From NCBI RefSeq assembly GCF_000013885.1, contig NC_007964.1, forward strand, positions 3,024,001 through 3,088,000: DNA of 64,000 bases. Direction: 5' to 3'. The notes below the pieces were generated by a model, which searched no databases, was not told the origin of the DNA, and worked only from the letters and a program-made list of their open reading frames with translations. Source of the DNA: Nitrobacter hamburgensis X14 (GTDB lineage: Bacteria; Pseudomonadota; Alphaproteobacteria; Rhizobiales; Xanthobacteraceae). A program made the position numbers and the translations under genes. This document shows, one piece after another, positions 44,317 to 53,231 of the stretch. The stretch's first letter is position 1; every line of letters starts with the position of its first letter.

Positions 44317-45729
44317 GTGAGTGAGCGTATCATTCCGCTCGTCATGTGTGGCGGTGCTGGAACCCGGCTGTGGCCGGCCTCGCGGGAGGACCGCCCGAAG
44401 CAGTTTCTGCCGCTGTTCGGGCCGCGTTCGACGTTTCAGGATACGCTGAGGCGGGTTTCCGATCCCGCGCTGTTCGAGCGGCCGATCGTGGTCACCAACG
44501 CCGCGTACCGGTTCATGGTGTTTGAACAGCTCGCGGAGATCGGACTTGAAGCGGACATTCTGCTGGAGCCGGCACGGCGCGACTCCGGACCGGCGATCGC
44601 CGCGGGAGCCGCCTTCGCGCAGATGCGTGACAACGCGGCCGTTGTTCTCGCGCTTGCGGCGGATCACGTGGTGCGCGACACGGATGCGTTCGTCTCAGCC
44701 TGCCGTCAGGGATTGGCTGCAGCGAATGCCGGCCGCATCGTGACCTTCGGCGTCAGGCCGGAGCGGGCGGCAACCGAATACGGCTATATCAGCCTGGGTG
44801 CGGCGGTTGCGGGCGATGTGCGCGCGGTGGCGACGTTCGTCGAGAAGCCCGATTCGCAAACCGCCTCGGGCTACGTCGAGGCGGGGTATCTCTGGAACAG
44901 CGGCAACTTCATGTTCCGTGCGGCGATGCTGCTCGATGAATACCGTAGCGTCGATCCCGAAAGCGTTCGGGCGGTGACCGATGCGGTGGTCCAGGCCGGC
45001 CGGGATCTCGGCTTTGTCACGCTCGACCCGGACGCCTTTTCGAAGGCGCGGGCGATTTCGATCGATTACGCGGTGATGGAAAAGACCGCACATGCCGCCG
45101 TGGTTCCGGTCGATTGTGGCTGGTCGGACGTCGGATCGTGGCACGCGGTATGGGAGTTGTCGGACAAGGACGGTCAGGGCAATGCGGCGCAAGGGACCGC
45201 AGTGTTCGAGGATTCCCGCAACTGCAATGTTTCGACCGACAAGGCGCTGGTCGCGCTGGAAGGCGTCGACGATCTCGTGGTGGTGGCGACGCAGGATGCC
45301 GTGCTGGTTTCGCGCCAGAAGGACGCCAACGGGCTGAAACGCCTGGTCATAAAGTTGAAGGCGCTGGCGCCGCAGGTCACGGAAGAGCATCTCCGGGTCC
45401 ATCGGCCCTGGGGCGCCTATCAGTCGATCGACAGGGGCGAGCGGCATCAGGTCAAGCACATCACGGTGACGGCCGGCGAGCGGTTGTCGCTGCAAAAACA
45501 CCATCATCGCTCGGAGCACTGGGTCGTGGTCCGGGGCACCGCGAAGGTGACGGTCGATGACCTCGTCAAGACCGTGCACGAGAACGAATCGATCTATATT
45601 CCGATCGGAGCCACCCACCGGCTGGAAAACCCCGGCAAGATTCCACTGGAACTGATCGAAGTGCAGACCGGTAGCTATCTTGGCGACGACGACATTATCC
45701 GCATCGAGGATGACTATCGGCGAAGCTGA
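44317..45729 (+). CDS. manC: Mannose-1-phosphate guanylyltransferase / mannose-6-phosphate isomerase
   Basis: The 470-residue bifunctional enzyme makes mannose-1-phosphate into GDP-mannose and can isomerise fructose-6-phosphate to mannose-6-phosphate. The nucleotidyltransferase domain has VMCGGAGTRLWPASREDRPK at the start, ALAADHVVRDTDAF, TEYGYISLG and FVEKPDSQTA; the C-terminal cupin has HRPWGAYQSIDRGERHQVKH and HHHRSEHWVVVRGTAKVTVD with its metal-binding His residues. GTG at 44317 (GGAG upstream) is chosen; a TTG at 44272 in frame would place the start in the type B repeat. It supplies GDP-mannose for gmd/rmd. Confidence 0.92.
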   Translation: MSERIIPLVMCGGAGTRLWPASREDRPKQFLPLFGPRSTFQDTLRRVSDPALFERPIVVTNAAYRFMVFEQLAEIGLEADILLEPARRDSGPAIAAGAAFAQMRDNAAVVLALAADHVVRDTDAFVSACRQGLAAANAGRIVTFGVRPERAATEYGYISLGAAVAGDVRAVATFVEKPDSQTASGYVEAGYLWNSGNFMFRAAMLLDEYRSVDPESVRAVTDAVVQAGRDLGFVTLDPDAFSKARAISIDYAVMEKTAHAAVVPVDCGWSDVGSWHAVWELSDKDGQGNAAQGTAVFEDSRNCNVSTDKALVALEGVDDLVVVATQDAVLVSRQKDANGLKRLVIKLKALAPQVTEEHLRVHRPWGAYQSIDRGERHQVKHITVTAGERLSLQKHHHRSEHWVVVRGTAKVTVDDLVKTVHENESIYIPIGATHRLENPGKIPLELIEVQTGSYLGDDDIIRIEDDYRRS

Positions 45730-45810
45730 GCTTCGATGCGGGAGCCGAATCGCCTAATCTGTGGAAACATGGTCCAGGCCCTGCTTAGCTAGGCCGTAGC
45801 GACGATTTAA

Positions 45811-45915
45811 CTATTTAAGCCAGATGGCGATGGCGACGAGCTTGACGAAGTCCATGAAGTTGGCGAGCAGTTTGTCGTAGCGGGTTGCGACGCGCCTGAA
45901 CTGTAAGACCGTATG
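45811..45915 (-). pseudogene. C-terminal fragment of an IS5-family transposase
   Basis: On the minus strand about 31 codons ending at TAG 45811-45813 read LQFRRVATRYDKLLANFMDF then VKLVAIAIWLK, the usual end of IS5/IS427-type transposases (orfB). Upstream homology is lost after 45915. No matching IS end is obvious. Confidence 0.7.
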
Positions 45916-46008
45916 TCCGTCTTCGATGGTGAGGTGGCTCGCCCTACACTGCGCGTCCGAGGGTTGCTCGGGCAGGCCGAGCCGATCCTCACCACAGGAG
46001 GACGAGCC

Positions 46009-46279
46009 GTGCAGGATTATAGATAAGCTTTTGTCGGGATCGATGTTGCCAAACTGAAGAATGCGGTCGCGGTTGCAGACGGCGGCCGAAACGGAGAGAT
46101 CCGTTATTTCGGTGAAGTCGAGTCATCGGACGCGAGTATGCGCCGGGCGATCCAGCGAATCGCCTCAAGATTTGACCACGTATATTTTTGTTATGAGGCT
46201 GGTCCCACCGGTTATGGCCTATATCGGTTGATCCGTTCGCTCGGTTACGACTGCTTAGTGGTCGCCCCGTCGTTAATCC
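46009..46279 (+). pseudogene. IS110-family transposase, 5' part, interrupted by IS66
   Basis: From GTG 46009 (GGAGG upstream) the frame has an early TAA (46024-46026) and then reads FVGIDVAKLKNAVAVADGGR, VYFCYEAGPTGYGLYRLIRS and LVVAPSLI, the N-terminal DEDD domain of an IS110 transposase. It is cut at 46279 by IS66. The same frame continues without loss at 56258 (PRKPGDRVKTNRRDS). The early stop means it was probably already inactive. Confidence 0.85.
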
Positions 46280-46679
46280 GTAAGCGCGAATTTCGCGGCA
46301 CCTTTTGCTGTTGAGTGCTCTGATGCATGAGGTGTCCACCAAAATAGGTGGACACCTTGTGATGGCAGACGATGATCAGAAACTGCGGGTCAGGCTTGTT
46401 GGTCGGAACGGTCGCCGACGATACGACCCGGTATCGAAGGAGCGTCTTGTCGCGGCCTGCCTTGAGCCTGGCGTTTCGGTATCGAGGCTTGCGCTCGAGC
46501 ATGGGGTCAATGCGAACCTGCTTCGGAAATGGATCAAGAAGCAGACCGCGACCAGGTCGCTGCCGCCGTCTTCACGCCCGGCGTTCATCCCGGTTCAGCT
46601 TGAGGGGGCTTCCGATCGAGCCCTGTCGCGGCAGAGCCGCGTGGCGAGGGTGGATTTGCCGGCGACTTGCGATGAAGTG

Positions 46680-48107
46680 GGGGATGTCCCGATCGCTGTT
46701 GAACTACGTCGGGCCGACGTTGGCGGAATGAATGTTACGCAGCCCTCGTGACGTGGGCAACTGGTTTGATCGTCATGCGATCGTGGTGAGCTTGAAGGGC
46801 CGCTCGTAGTACCGATAGTTGTTTGTGCGCCTTCAATCGTCGGAAGCCCTTGTTGGCCTCGATCATGCCGGCCGCGACCCATCGCAAGGCCATACCGGCA
46901 TCCCGCCAGCGTTTGACGTTGCGGGTGACGCGGCGAATGGTGCCCATCATGTTCTCGGCGATGTTGGTACAGGCGAGCGATCGACGAAGCTCCTTCGGCA
47001 GCTTCAACCGGACAATGGTCAGGATTTCGTCGAGGCCTTCGAGGATGCTGGCCGCTACGCTAGGCCATTGCTGGTCGAGTCGACGCGCGAGATTGCGGAT
47101 CAATTTTTCAGCCTTGTCGGCGTCATCGAGCTCCCAGGCCTGGCGCAGCACCCGACGGGTGGCCGCATGATGCTCTTTCGGCAGGCGTTCCATGATGTTG
47201 CGCGCCTTGTGGATCTGGCAGCGCTGGATCGCAGCGGCCGAACCGAAGGTGCGGCGGATCGCCTTCGACAATGCCTTCGCGCCGTCGACGATAAACAGTC
47301 TTGGCATCGTCGGGTCGAGCCCGCGCGCGACCATGTTGTCCAGCAGGGCCTGAACCGTTGCGGCGTTCTCGCTCGCCCCTTCCACCAGCGCCAGCGGATG
47401 CTTGTTGCCTTCGCCGTCAACCCCGATCGCGGCGACCAGCACGAGATCGCCGCCGAGATGCAACCCGTCGATTTGCACCACCAGAAGGTCGAGCGCGGAT
47501 AGATCGGCAGCCATGAAGTCGGCCAGCCGCGCCGCCGACAGCGCTACGAACCTCCGCGAGGCCGCCGACTTCGAAACCCCCGATCCGGGCGGTGCCGGCA
47601 CGTCACCCTCGGGCAGCCGGACAGCGCGACCGAACCGGCGCGTCGACACATTGATCAGCATCAGGTTCATCGCCCAGCGACCGAGCCAGTCCTCCTGCGC
47701 CGCCGTTTCCCAGCTCGGGATCGTGATCTCGCGGCCGTCCACGCCCCGGGCCCGCGGGCGCTCGACCTCGATCTTGCCGCCGTGGAAGCCGATCCGTCCC
47801 CGCGTTCGGCCCCAACGGTGCGCCCGCCGCGCCGCATCGCGACCGTGGCGCGGCCCGCAGGCCGCCGTGACATCCGCCTCCATCATCGTGCCGAGCACTT
47901 CGATCCCTGCCGTAAGGCAGAACCGATCGAAGCTCGCCCGCACTTCCGCAAACGCTTCGTCCACAGCTCCGGTCGCCGGCAAACCAGCCGGTGTGATATC
48001 TCTCGTCATGGCGTTGCTCTCCTTGTGGAATCAGCACCCCGAGCCTACCGGCTCAAGGTGGGCAACGCCGACCTCTTCAGAAATTCAACAGAACCCGGGA
48101 CATCCCC
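46680..48107 (-). mobile_element. IS256-family insertion sequence in tnpA
   Basis: GGGGATGTCCCG at 46680 and its complement CGGGACATCCCC ending at 48107 bound a 1428-bp unit, with ATGAAGTG duplicated at 46672-46679 and 48108-48115. Eight-base duplications are usual for IS256. It holds a single transposase gene on the minus strand. Confidence 0.94.
46735..48009 (-). CDS. IS256-family (Mutator-type) transposase
   Basis: A 424-residue transposase. The first catalytic Asp lies in LLVVQIDGLHLGGDLVLVAA (near residue 173), the second in RLFIVDGAKALSKAIRRTF (near residue 240), with the CxxH-type RCQIHKARNIMERLPKEHH following, and the catalytic Glu in SLACTNIAENMMGTIRRVTR near residue 358. This is the DDE arrangement of the transposase-mutator family. 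The frame is intact between good IS ends, so the element may be functional. Confidence 0.92.
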   Translation of the reverse strand: MTRDITPAGLPATGAVDEAFAEVRASFDRFCLTAGIEVLGTMMEADVTAACGPRHGRDAARRAHRWGRTRGRIGFHGGKIEVERPRARGVDGREITIPSWETAAQEDWLGRWAMNLMLINVSTRRFGRAVRLPEGDVPAPPGSGVSKSAASRRFVALSAARLADFMAADLSALDLLVVQIDGLHLGGDLVLVAAIGVDGEGNKHPLALVEGASENAATVQALLDNMVARGLDPTMPRLFIVDGAKALSKAIRRTFGSAAAIQRCQIHKARNIMERLPKEHHAATRRVLRQAWELDDADKAEKLIRNLARRLDQQWPSVAASILEGLDEILTIVRLKLPKELRRSLACTNIAENMMGTIRRVTRNVKRWRDAGMALRWVAAGMIEANKGFRRLKAHKQLSVLRAALQAHHDRMTIKPVAHVTRAA

Positions 48108-48388
48108 ATGAAGTGCGTGGGTCGAAATCCAAAAGGGTTGCAGCTTTTTGCTCTCCAGCCAAAGTGAGTGTGTCGCTGCCGAACGGCGTGAAGCTCGCGC
48201 TGGAATGCGGCGATGTGGATGCATTGACGGCGATCATCGGAGCACTGGGCCATGTTCAGACTGCGGATTCCGACGAAGCCGGCCATGCATTCCAATTCGA
48301 AGCCGGCCGGGTATTCCGATCTGAAGCCGGCCACCCGTTGCGTCGTTCGCATGGGTCAATTTCATGATGTCGTTGAGGGCTGGGAAGG

Positions 48389-49141
48389 TCAAGAGACCGG
48401 TTGATCTTGAGCGGACTGCTTCTGCTTCCTGAGGCTCTCTCCCTTGAGTTCGATGCGATAGGCATTGTGGACGAGGCGATCGAGGATTGCGTCGGCGATG
48501 GTGGGGTTTCCGATAATTTCGTACCAGCGATCGACGGGAAGCTGGCTGGTGACGATAATCGAACGAGCTTCGTATCGGTCCTCGACGATTTCGAGCAGAT
48601 CGCGACGCTGGTCGGCGTCGAGCGGCTCCGGTCCCCAGTCGTCCAAAATGAGCAGATCGAGCCGAGCGATGGCCCGCAGCATCTTGGTGTACCGTCCATC
48701 CGCGCGGCCGAGCGCGAGAGCGGCAAACAGACGTGGCACGCGATGGTAGGCAACGGCGAAGTCATCCCGGCAGGCCTTGTGGCCGAGGGCGCAAGCAAGC
48801 CAACTCTTGCCGACGCCGCATGGCCCGGTGACGAGGAGATTATGTCTCGCCCGGATCCAGTCGCTGGCGGCGAGTTTTAGAAAGAGCGAGCGGTCGAGCC
48901 CGCGGATGGCGCGGTAGTCGACATCCTCGACGCAGGCGGCATGACGCAACTTGGCGGCTCGGGCTCTGCTCTCAAACCGCTTTTGCTGTCGCTGCGTTTT
49001 CTCCTGTTCCAGGAGCAGGGCCAGCCATTCGGCATGTTCGAGGCTGCGTGCTTCGGGCTGGGCATCAAGCTCCTTGAAGCCTTTGGCCATACCGTGGAGA
49101 CCGAGATTTTGCAGCAGGTCGAGCGTGGGATGGGTCAGCAT
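48389..49141 (-). CDS. istB: IS21 transposition helper ATPase IstB
   Basis: The 250-residue AAA+ ATPase regulates target choice of IstA. ATG at 49141 gives MLTHPTLDLLQNLGLHGMAK. Walker A is NLLVTGPCGVGKSWLACALG (near residue 105), Walker B is RLDLLILDDWGPEPLDADQR (near residue 165), and SIIVTSQLPVDRWYEIIGNP plus ADAILDRLVHNAYRIELKGE are the sensor and C-terminal family motifs. It is intact and follows istA by 14 bases. Confidence 0.93.
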   Translation of the reverse strand: MLTHPTLDLLQNLGLHGMAKGFKELDAQPEARSLEHAEWLALLLEQEKTQRQQKRFESRARAAKLRHAACVEDVDYRAIRGLDRSLFLKLAASDWIRARHNLLVTGPCGVGKSWLACALGHKACRDDFAVAYHRVPRLFAALALGRADGRYTKMLRAIARLDLLILDDWGPEPLDADQRRDLLEIVEDRYEARSIIVTSQLPVDRWYEIIGNPTIADAILDRLVHNAYRIELKGESLRKQKQSAQDQPVS

Positions 49142-49155
49142 GCTGGATTTTCCTT

Positions 49156-49926
49156 TCAATGGAAGTAGCCGGGGCCGCGCAGATTGGGGTGGTCGACGAC
49201 GGCGTCATCGGTGGGGCGAGCGCCGCGGTCGAGCTTGTTGGCGATGATCGAGGCGATGCTTTTGTGGGTCAGCGCGCGGATCGCAACGGCGCGGGCCGCG
49301 ATCAGTTCGGCGCGTTCGGGATCGATATCCTTGAACAGCCGAAGCACGCCGAGACAGGTCCGGAATCCCTGCTCGGGATGAGGCCGATTGGCCAGAATGG
49401 CGAGGACGAGAGCCTCAGTGTTAAGTCCGATCGACCGTCCCCAGCGACGGAATCGATCAGGCGTCCACTCGGCGTAACGCCGATGTGCGCTGGGCATGTG
49501 GTCGGGATCGGTGCCGTGCCGGCGGCCGCCGTAGCGGCGCTGGTGAGCCGCAACACGCGAACCCCGATGGAACAGCTCGATGGTCCGGGTGGTGGCGCGG
49601 ACATCGACCTGCTCTCGGATCAGACCGTGGGGAACAGAGTAAAAGAAGCCGTCGATCTCGACGTGATAATCGAGTGAGACACGGGCCACGCGCCATTCGG
49701 CGAACTGATAATCGGCGTCCGGCAACGACGCCAGGACCGGCACCTCGATGGTCTCGAACAATTGTCGGCGACTGACGCCGAGCCGACGCATGATGTGCGC
49801 GTTGATCCGCTCCAGCGCGGCGGCAATGGCCGCGTTCGCTTCAGCCAGCGAGAAGAAGGTTTGCCGGCGAAGGCGTCCGAGAATGTAGGTCTGGGCAAAA
49901 CGAACCCCGGCCTCCACTTTTGCCTT
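49156..49926 (-). pseudogene. istA: IS21 istA, C-terminal part, separated by the recombinase unit
   Basis: The frame on the minus strand reads KAKVEAGVRFAQTYILGRLR from the junction, then the IstA C-terminal domain (YQFAEWRVARVSLDYHVEID; FYSVPHGLIREQVDVRATTR). The K-A-K codons at the junction match in frame with the N-terminal part that ends ...PRKPRDKA at 53231-53233, 3.3 kb away. So this is one gene cut in two. A start codon found near the junction is fortuitous. Confidence 0.9.
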
Positions 49927-49958
49927 GGATAAAGCCGCCAACTGCAGCCGGTGTGGGG

Positions 49959-50243
49959 ATGACGACCGGTCTCACGGTCCGCATTACGCATCCATTCCAC
50001 CCTCTCAAGGACCAGACGTTCGAGGTGATCAGCCGCAGCCTGCATTGGGGCGAGGACCGGGTGATCTACCGGGCGGCCGACGGAACCTTACCGACGATTG
50101 CTGCGGCAATGACGGACATGGAGCGGCCTGACACATTCCGGCGCGTCGCCGCCGGGCGCGCGGCTTTCCGGACGGCCGACCTATTGGATTTACTCGCACT
50201 GCTGGAACGGATCTCTGCGGCCGTGGAGGTAGACGATGCGTAA
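49959..50243 (+). CDS. Small protein of the recombinase unit (DUF5372-like)
   Basis: A 94-residue protein from ATG 49959 (MTTGLTVRITHPFHPLKDQT), with GGGG upstream and 32 bases after the left core. The core is FEVISRSLHWGEDRVIYRAA followed by ADGTLPTIAAAMTDMERPDT and a helical tail (RTADLLDLLALLERISAA). I recall this as a small family (DUF5372) found next to recombinases, with no known activity. The THPFHPL and WGEDRV motifs are its recognisable marks. It has no catalytic pattern I can name; a role as recombination factor or regulator is possible. Confidence 0.65.
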   Translation: MTTGLTVRITHPFHPLKDQTFEVISRSLHWGEDRVIYRAADGTLPTIAAAMTDMERPDTFRRVAAGRAAFRTADLLDLLALLERISAAVEVDDA

Positions 50244-50413
50244 GGTAAAATACGCCGTACATATAAGACAAAATATGCCGCAGCACTTGAATGGATATCG
50301 GAGAAACGTTCAATCATGCAAGAATATCTCCGAACACTATGAAGAATGCTTATTTGACACCTTGTCGGGTGAGGCGTATTTTTATTTACGAATCAGTTTG
50401 GATGGCAATTGTC

Positions 50414-50887
50414 ATGGCAAAGCCAGCGCGACTGGACCCAAAGGCCGAAGCCCTGGCCAGCGCTGGCGCGCTCCACCCCCACCCCGAGGTGGTGCGCGAT
50501 ACCGTGTTTACCAGCCATCCCTTCTTCGATGCCAACGACCTTGTGCAGGTCCGCTACGAGATGGTGCGCCGCCATCAGATCGATCGCTTGCCGATCAGCG
50601 ACGTCGCCAGCGCCTTTGGCGTGTCGCGGCCAACTTTCTACAAGGCGCAGAGCGCCCTGGCCGATCACGGATTGGCCGGGCTGGTGCCCCGGCAGCGGGG
50701 TCCAAAGGGCGGCCACAAGATCTCTGCCGATGTCCTCGCCTATATCGATCAACTCAGGGCGACGAGGCCAGGTCTCACTGTGCCACAGTGTGTAGACGCT
50801 ATCGCCACACGCTTCGGAGTCAGTGTGCATCGACGAAGCCTGGAGCGGGCCATGGCACCCAAAAAAAAACGATACGACACCCCTTAA
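50414..50887 (+). CDS. HTH protein of the recombinase unit, zero-frame product
   Basis: A 157-residue protein from ATG 50414 (ATG 50402 also possible). It contains a helix-turn-helix segment (RLPISDVASAFGVSRPTFYKAQ, residues about 54-75), the next helix DHGLAGLVPRQRGPKGGHKI typical of IS-type HTH_29/HTH_32 proteins, and a second winged segment (TVPQCVDAIATRFGVSVHRR). It ends MAPKKKRYDTP soon after a run of nine A at 50861-50869. A shift to the -1 frame at this run would continue into the next frame and give a 246-residue product. An AT-rich leader with possible promoters lies at 50244-50400. Confidence 0.75.
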   Translation: MAKPARLDPKAEALASAGALHPHPEVVRDTVFTSHPFFDANDLVQVRYEMVRRHQIDRLPISDVASAFGVSRPTFYKAQSALADHGLAGLVPRQRGPKGGHKISADVLAYIDQLRATRPGLTVPQCVDAIATRFGVSVHRRSLERAMAPKKKRYDTP

Positions 50888-51153
50888 CCGGTCCCGAGAT
50901 CGGCCTCGTCGGCAAATACGAACAACTGCGTGCCGCGGTGCTCAGCGCCCAGCTGATCACCGGATCAGGCCTCGTAATCATGCGCCGCCAAGGCATCGTC
51001 GCCTGGATCAAGGCGGCATCGACAATGCCCGACCTCACGCCGCCTTGTCCGCCCCATCGCCGCCTGTCGGCGGATGAGATCGCCACCAGCGAACTCACCC
51101 TTATCCTTGCCAGCCTTGTTGTCTCGCTAACCGTGGAGCCAGCACATGCCTGA
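50861..51153 (+). CDS. Second half of the HTH protein, reached by -1 frameshift
   Basis: This frame has no start of its own. It runs from the A9 run to TGA 51151-51153 and encodes LTGPEIGLVGKYEQLRAAVL, SAQLITGSGLVIMRRQGIVA and a Ser/Thr/Pro-rich end with TSELTLILASLVVSLTVEPA. From 50414 through the slip the sequence is 741 bases when one base is re-read, a whole number of codons, so a single fused protein is consistent. Its stop overlaps the recombinase ATG at 51146 by eight bases, a sign that ribosomes do translate this frame. The alternative is that a one-base error has split the gene. Confidence 0.6.
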
Positions 51154-53224
51154 TCTCAAAGTCACCGCCGATCACCTTCGGCGCGACGCCTACCTCTACA
51201 TCCGTCAGTCCACGCTGCGACAGGTCGCCGAGAACGGCGAGAGCACGCAGCGACAGTATGGACTGCGTCATCGCGCCATTGCTGCTGGTTGGCCCGCCGA
51301 ACGCATCCACGTTATCGACTGCGACCTGGGCAAATCGGGATCCAGCGCCGTTGCCCGCGACGGCTTCCAGGAACTGGTCAGCGAAGTCGCGCTCGCCAAG
51401 GCCGGCGTCGTCATGGGTCTGGAAGTCTCGCGACTGGCCCGCAACAATGCCGACTGGCACCGGCTTCTCGAACTCTGCGCCCTGACCAGCACCCTCATCC
51501 TCGACGAGGATGGCGTGTACGACCCGGCCAGCTTCAACGACAGGCTCCTTTTGGGTTTGAAAGGAACGATGTCGGAAGCAGAGTTGCACTTCCTCAAGGC
51601 TCGCATGCGTGGCGGCCAACTCAACAAGGCGAGCCGCGGCGAATTGGAAATGGCGCCGCCCGTGGGCCTGGTCTATTTGCCCGATGGCACCCTCGCACTC
51701 GACCCGGACGCCGAGGTGCAAGCCGCGCTCCACATGGTGTTCACCACCTTCGGGCGCCTGGGAAGCGCAACCAGAACCGTCAAGTTTTTCCTCGACGAAG
51801 GCATCCTGTTCCCGCGACGACTGCGCAAGGGGCCGCACAAAGGCGAGTTGATGTGGGCTCCGCCACGGCACGCCCGCATCCTTCAGGTTCTGCACAATCC
51901 GAGATATGCCGGCGCCTTCGTCTACGGCCGAACGCGCGGACGGCCTCGGCCGGGCGGCGGCGTCTCGCAGATCAAGCTGGCCATGGCTGACTGGCGGTTC
52001 GTCATGCCTGACATGCACCCGGGCTATATCGACTGGGAGCGCTTCAAGGCTAACCAGGAGCGTCTCGCCGACAATGCACAAGCCTATCGAATACAGCGTC
52101 GCGCCGGACCAGTCCGCGAAGGATCCGCCTTGCTCCAGGGCAGAGTTCTATGCGGCCTGTGCGGCGCGCGCATGGGCGTCCATTACAGCCAGGAGCATGG
52201 TCGGCCCGTCCCGACCTATATCTGCCAGGAGACCACCATCCGCGGTGGCGGCAAGGCCTGCCAGTCCGTTCCCGGTAAAGTTGTTGACCCGGCAGTGGGT
52301 GCATTGCTTGTCGAGTTGATGACGCCGATGACTCTTGAAGTCACCCTGGCGGTACAGCGCGAGCTTGAGGCACGCGCCGCAGAAACGGACACTTTGCGCA
52401 GACAACATATCCAGCGGACGCGCTATGACGCCGAGCTCGCCCGGAGCCGCTACATGAAGGTCGATCCCGACAATCGCCTCGTTGCCGATGCCCTCGAAGC
52501 CGAGTGGAACGAGAAGCTGCGGCTCCACACCGATGTCGTCGAGGACTATGAACGACGCGCGCCCGAAGAAGCCGCCGCCCTCGACGCCGGGATGCATCAA
52601 CGCGTCCGGGATCTTGCCGAGCAGTTTCCCCGGATCTGGAATGATCCCCGCGTCGACGTACGTGAGCGTAAGCGCATCCTCCGCCTGCTGGTTGCCGACG
52701 TCACCTTGATCAAGGCCGAGGCAATTACCGTAAGCGTGCGACTTTCCGGCGGGGCGACCCGCATCTTGACGCTCGACCGGCCTTTGCCCATTGCACAGAT
52801 ACGCAGGTTCAAGCCTGAACTCGTCGCCGAGGTCGACCACTTGCTCGACCGTCATTGCGATCGGGAGATCGCCGATATCTTCAATGAACGAGGTCTGCGG
52901 ACTTGGGAAGGCAAGCCGTTCAGTCTCAACAAGATCAGCTTCATCCGCAGTGCCTATAATCTGCCCAGTCGTCGCCAGCGGCTGCGAGATCAGGGTATGC
53001 TCACCACCCGGGAGGTGGCCAAGCACTTCGAGATCGCTGAGACCACCGTGCATCAATGGGGGCGCCAGGGGCTCATCAGCAAAGTTTGCAGCGATAACTG
53101 CAACCGCGGCCTGTGGAACATTCCTTCCGACCTCAGGATTATCAAAGGCCGCCCAGGTCGTACCGCTCTCGCCACCCGCACTGCCTCCATTACCGCGCTA
53201 TCAACCAGACAGGACGCACTATGA
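51146..53224 (+). CDS. Large serine recombinase with C-terminal HTH
   Basis: A 692-residue recombinase. The resolvase domain (about 14-160) has the nucleophile Ser22 in YLYIRQSTLRQVAENGESTQ and VVMGLEVSRLARNNADWHRL. A PF07508-type recombinase domain follows (residues about 190-300). The zinc ribbon has Cys336/Cys339 (LCGLCGARMG) and Cys360 and Cys372 as the second pair. A coiled segment spans about 400-490. Unusually, near residue 615 a MerR/excisionase-type HTH is appended (MLTTREVAKHFEIAETTVHQ WGRQGLISKV). It should catalyse movement of the unit; its stop lies eight bases from the right core. Confidence 0.88.
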   Translation: MPDLKVTADHLRRDAYLYIRQSTLRQVAENGESTQRQYGLRHRAIAAGWPAERIHVIDCDLGKSGSSAVARDGFQELVSEVALAKAGVVMGLEVSRLARNNADWHRLLELCALTSTLILDEDGVYDPASFNDRLLLGLKGTMSEAELHFLKARMRGGQLNKASRGELEMAPPVGLVYLPDGTLALDPDAEVQAALHMVFTTFGRLGSATRTVKFFLDEGILFPRRLRKGPHKGELMWAPPRHARILQVLHNPRYAGAFVYGRTRGRPRPGGGVSQIKLAMADWRFVMPDMHPGYIDWERFKANQERLADNAQAYRIQRRAGPVREGSALLQGRVLCGLCGARMGVHYSQEHGRPVPTYICQETTIRGGGKACQSVPGKVVDPAVGALLVELMTPMTLEVTLAVQRELEARAAETDTLRRQHIQRTRYDAELARSRYMKVDPDNRLVADALEAEWNEKLRLHTDVVEDYERRAPEEAAALDAGMHQRVRDLAEQFPRIWNDPRVDVRERKRILRLLVADVTLIKAEAITVSVRLSGGATRILTLDRPLPIAQIRRFKPELVAEVDHLLDRHCDREIADIFNERGLRTWEGKPFSLNKISFIRSAYNLPSRRQRLRDQGMLTTREVAKHFEIAETTVHQWGRQGLISKVCSDNCNRGLWNIPSDLRIIKGRPGRTALATRTASITALSTRQDAL

Positions 53225-53231
53225 AACACTC

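Larger units (their letters stand above)
46362..48261 (+). pseudogene. tnpA: IS66 tnpA, split by IS256 and truncated by IS21
   Basis: ATG 46362 (MADDDQKLRVRLVGRNGRRR) starts an IS66 accessory protein with a HTH domain (SRLALEHGVNANLLRKWIKK). It is broken at 46679 by the IS256 element and resumes at 48116 in the same frame (RGSKSKRVAAFCS; KVSVSLPNGVKLALECGDVD; LTAIIGALGHVQ). The IS21 insertion at 48262 cuts the last codons; joined to 54205 the protein would end GHVQTGR with TGA at 54212-54214. Rebuilt length is 158 codons including stop, exactly in frame. Confidence 0.9.
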
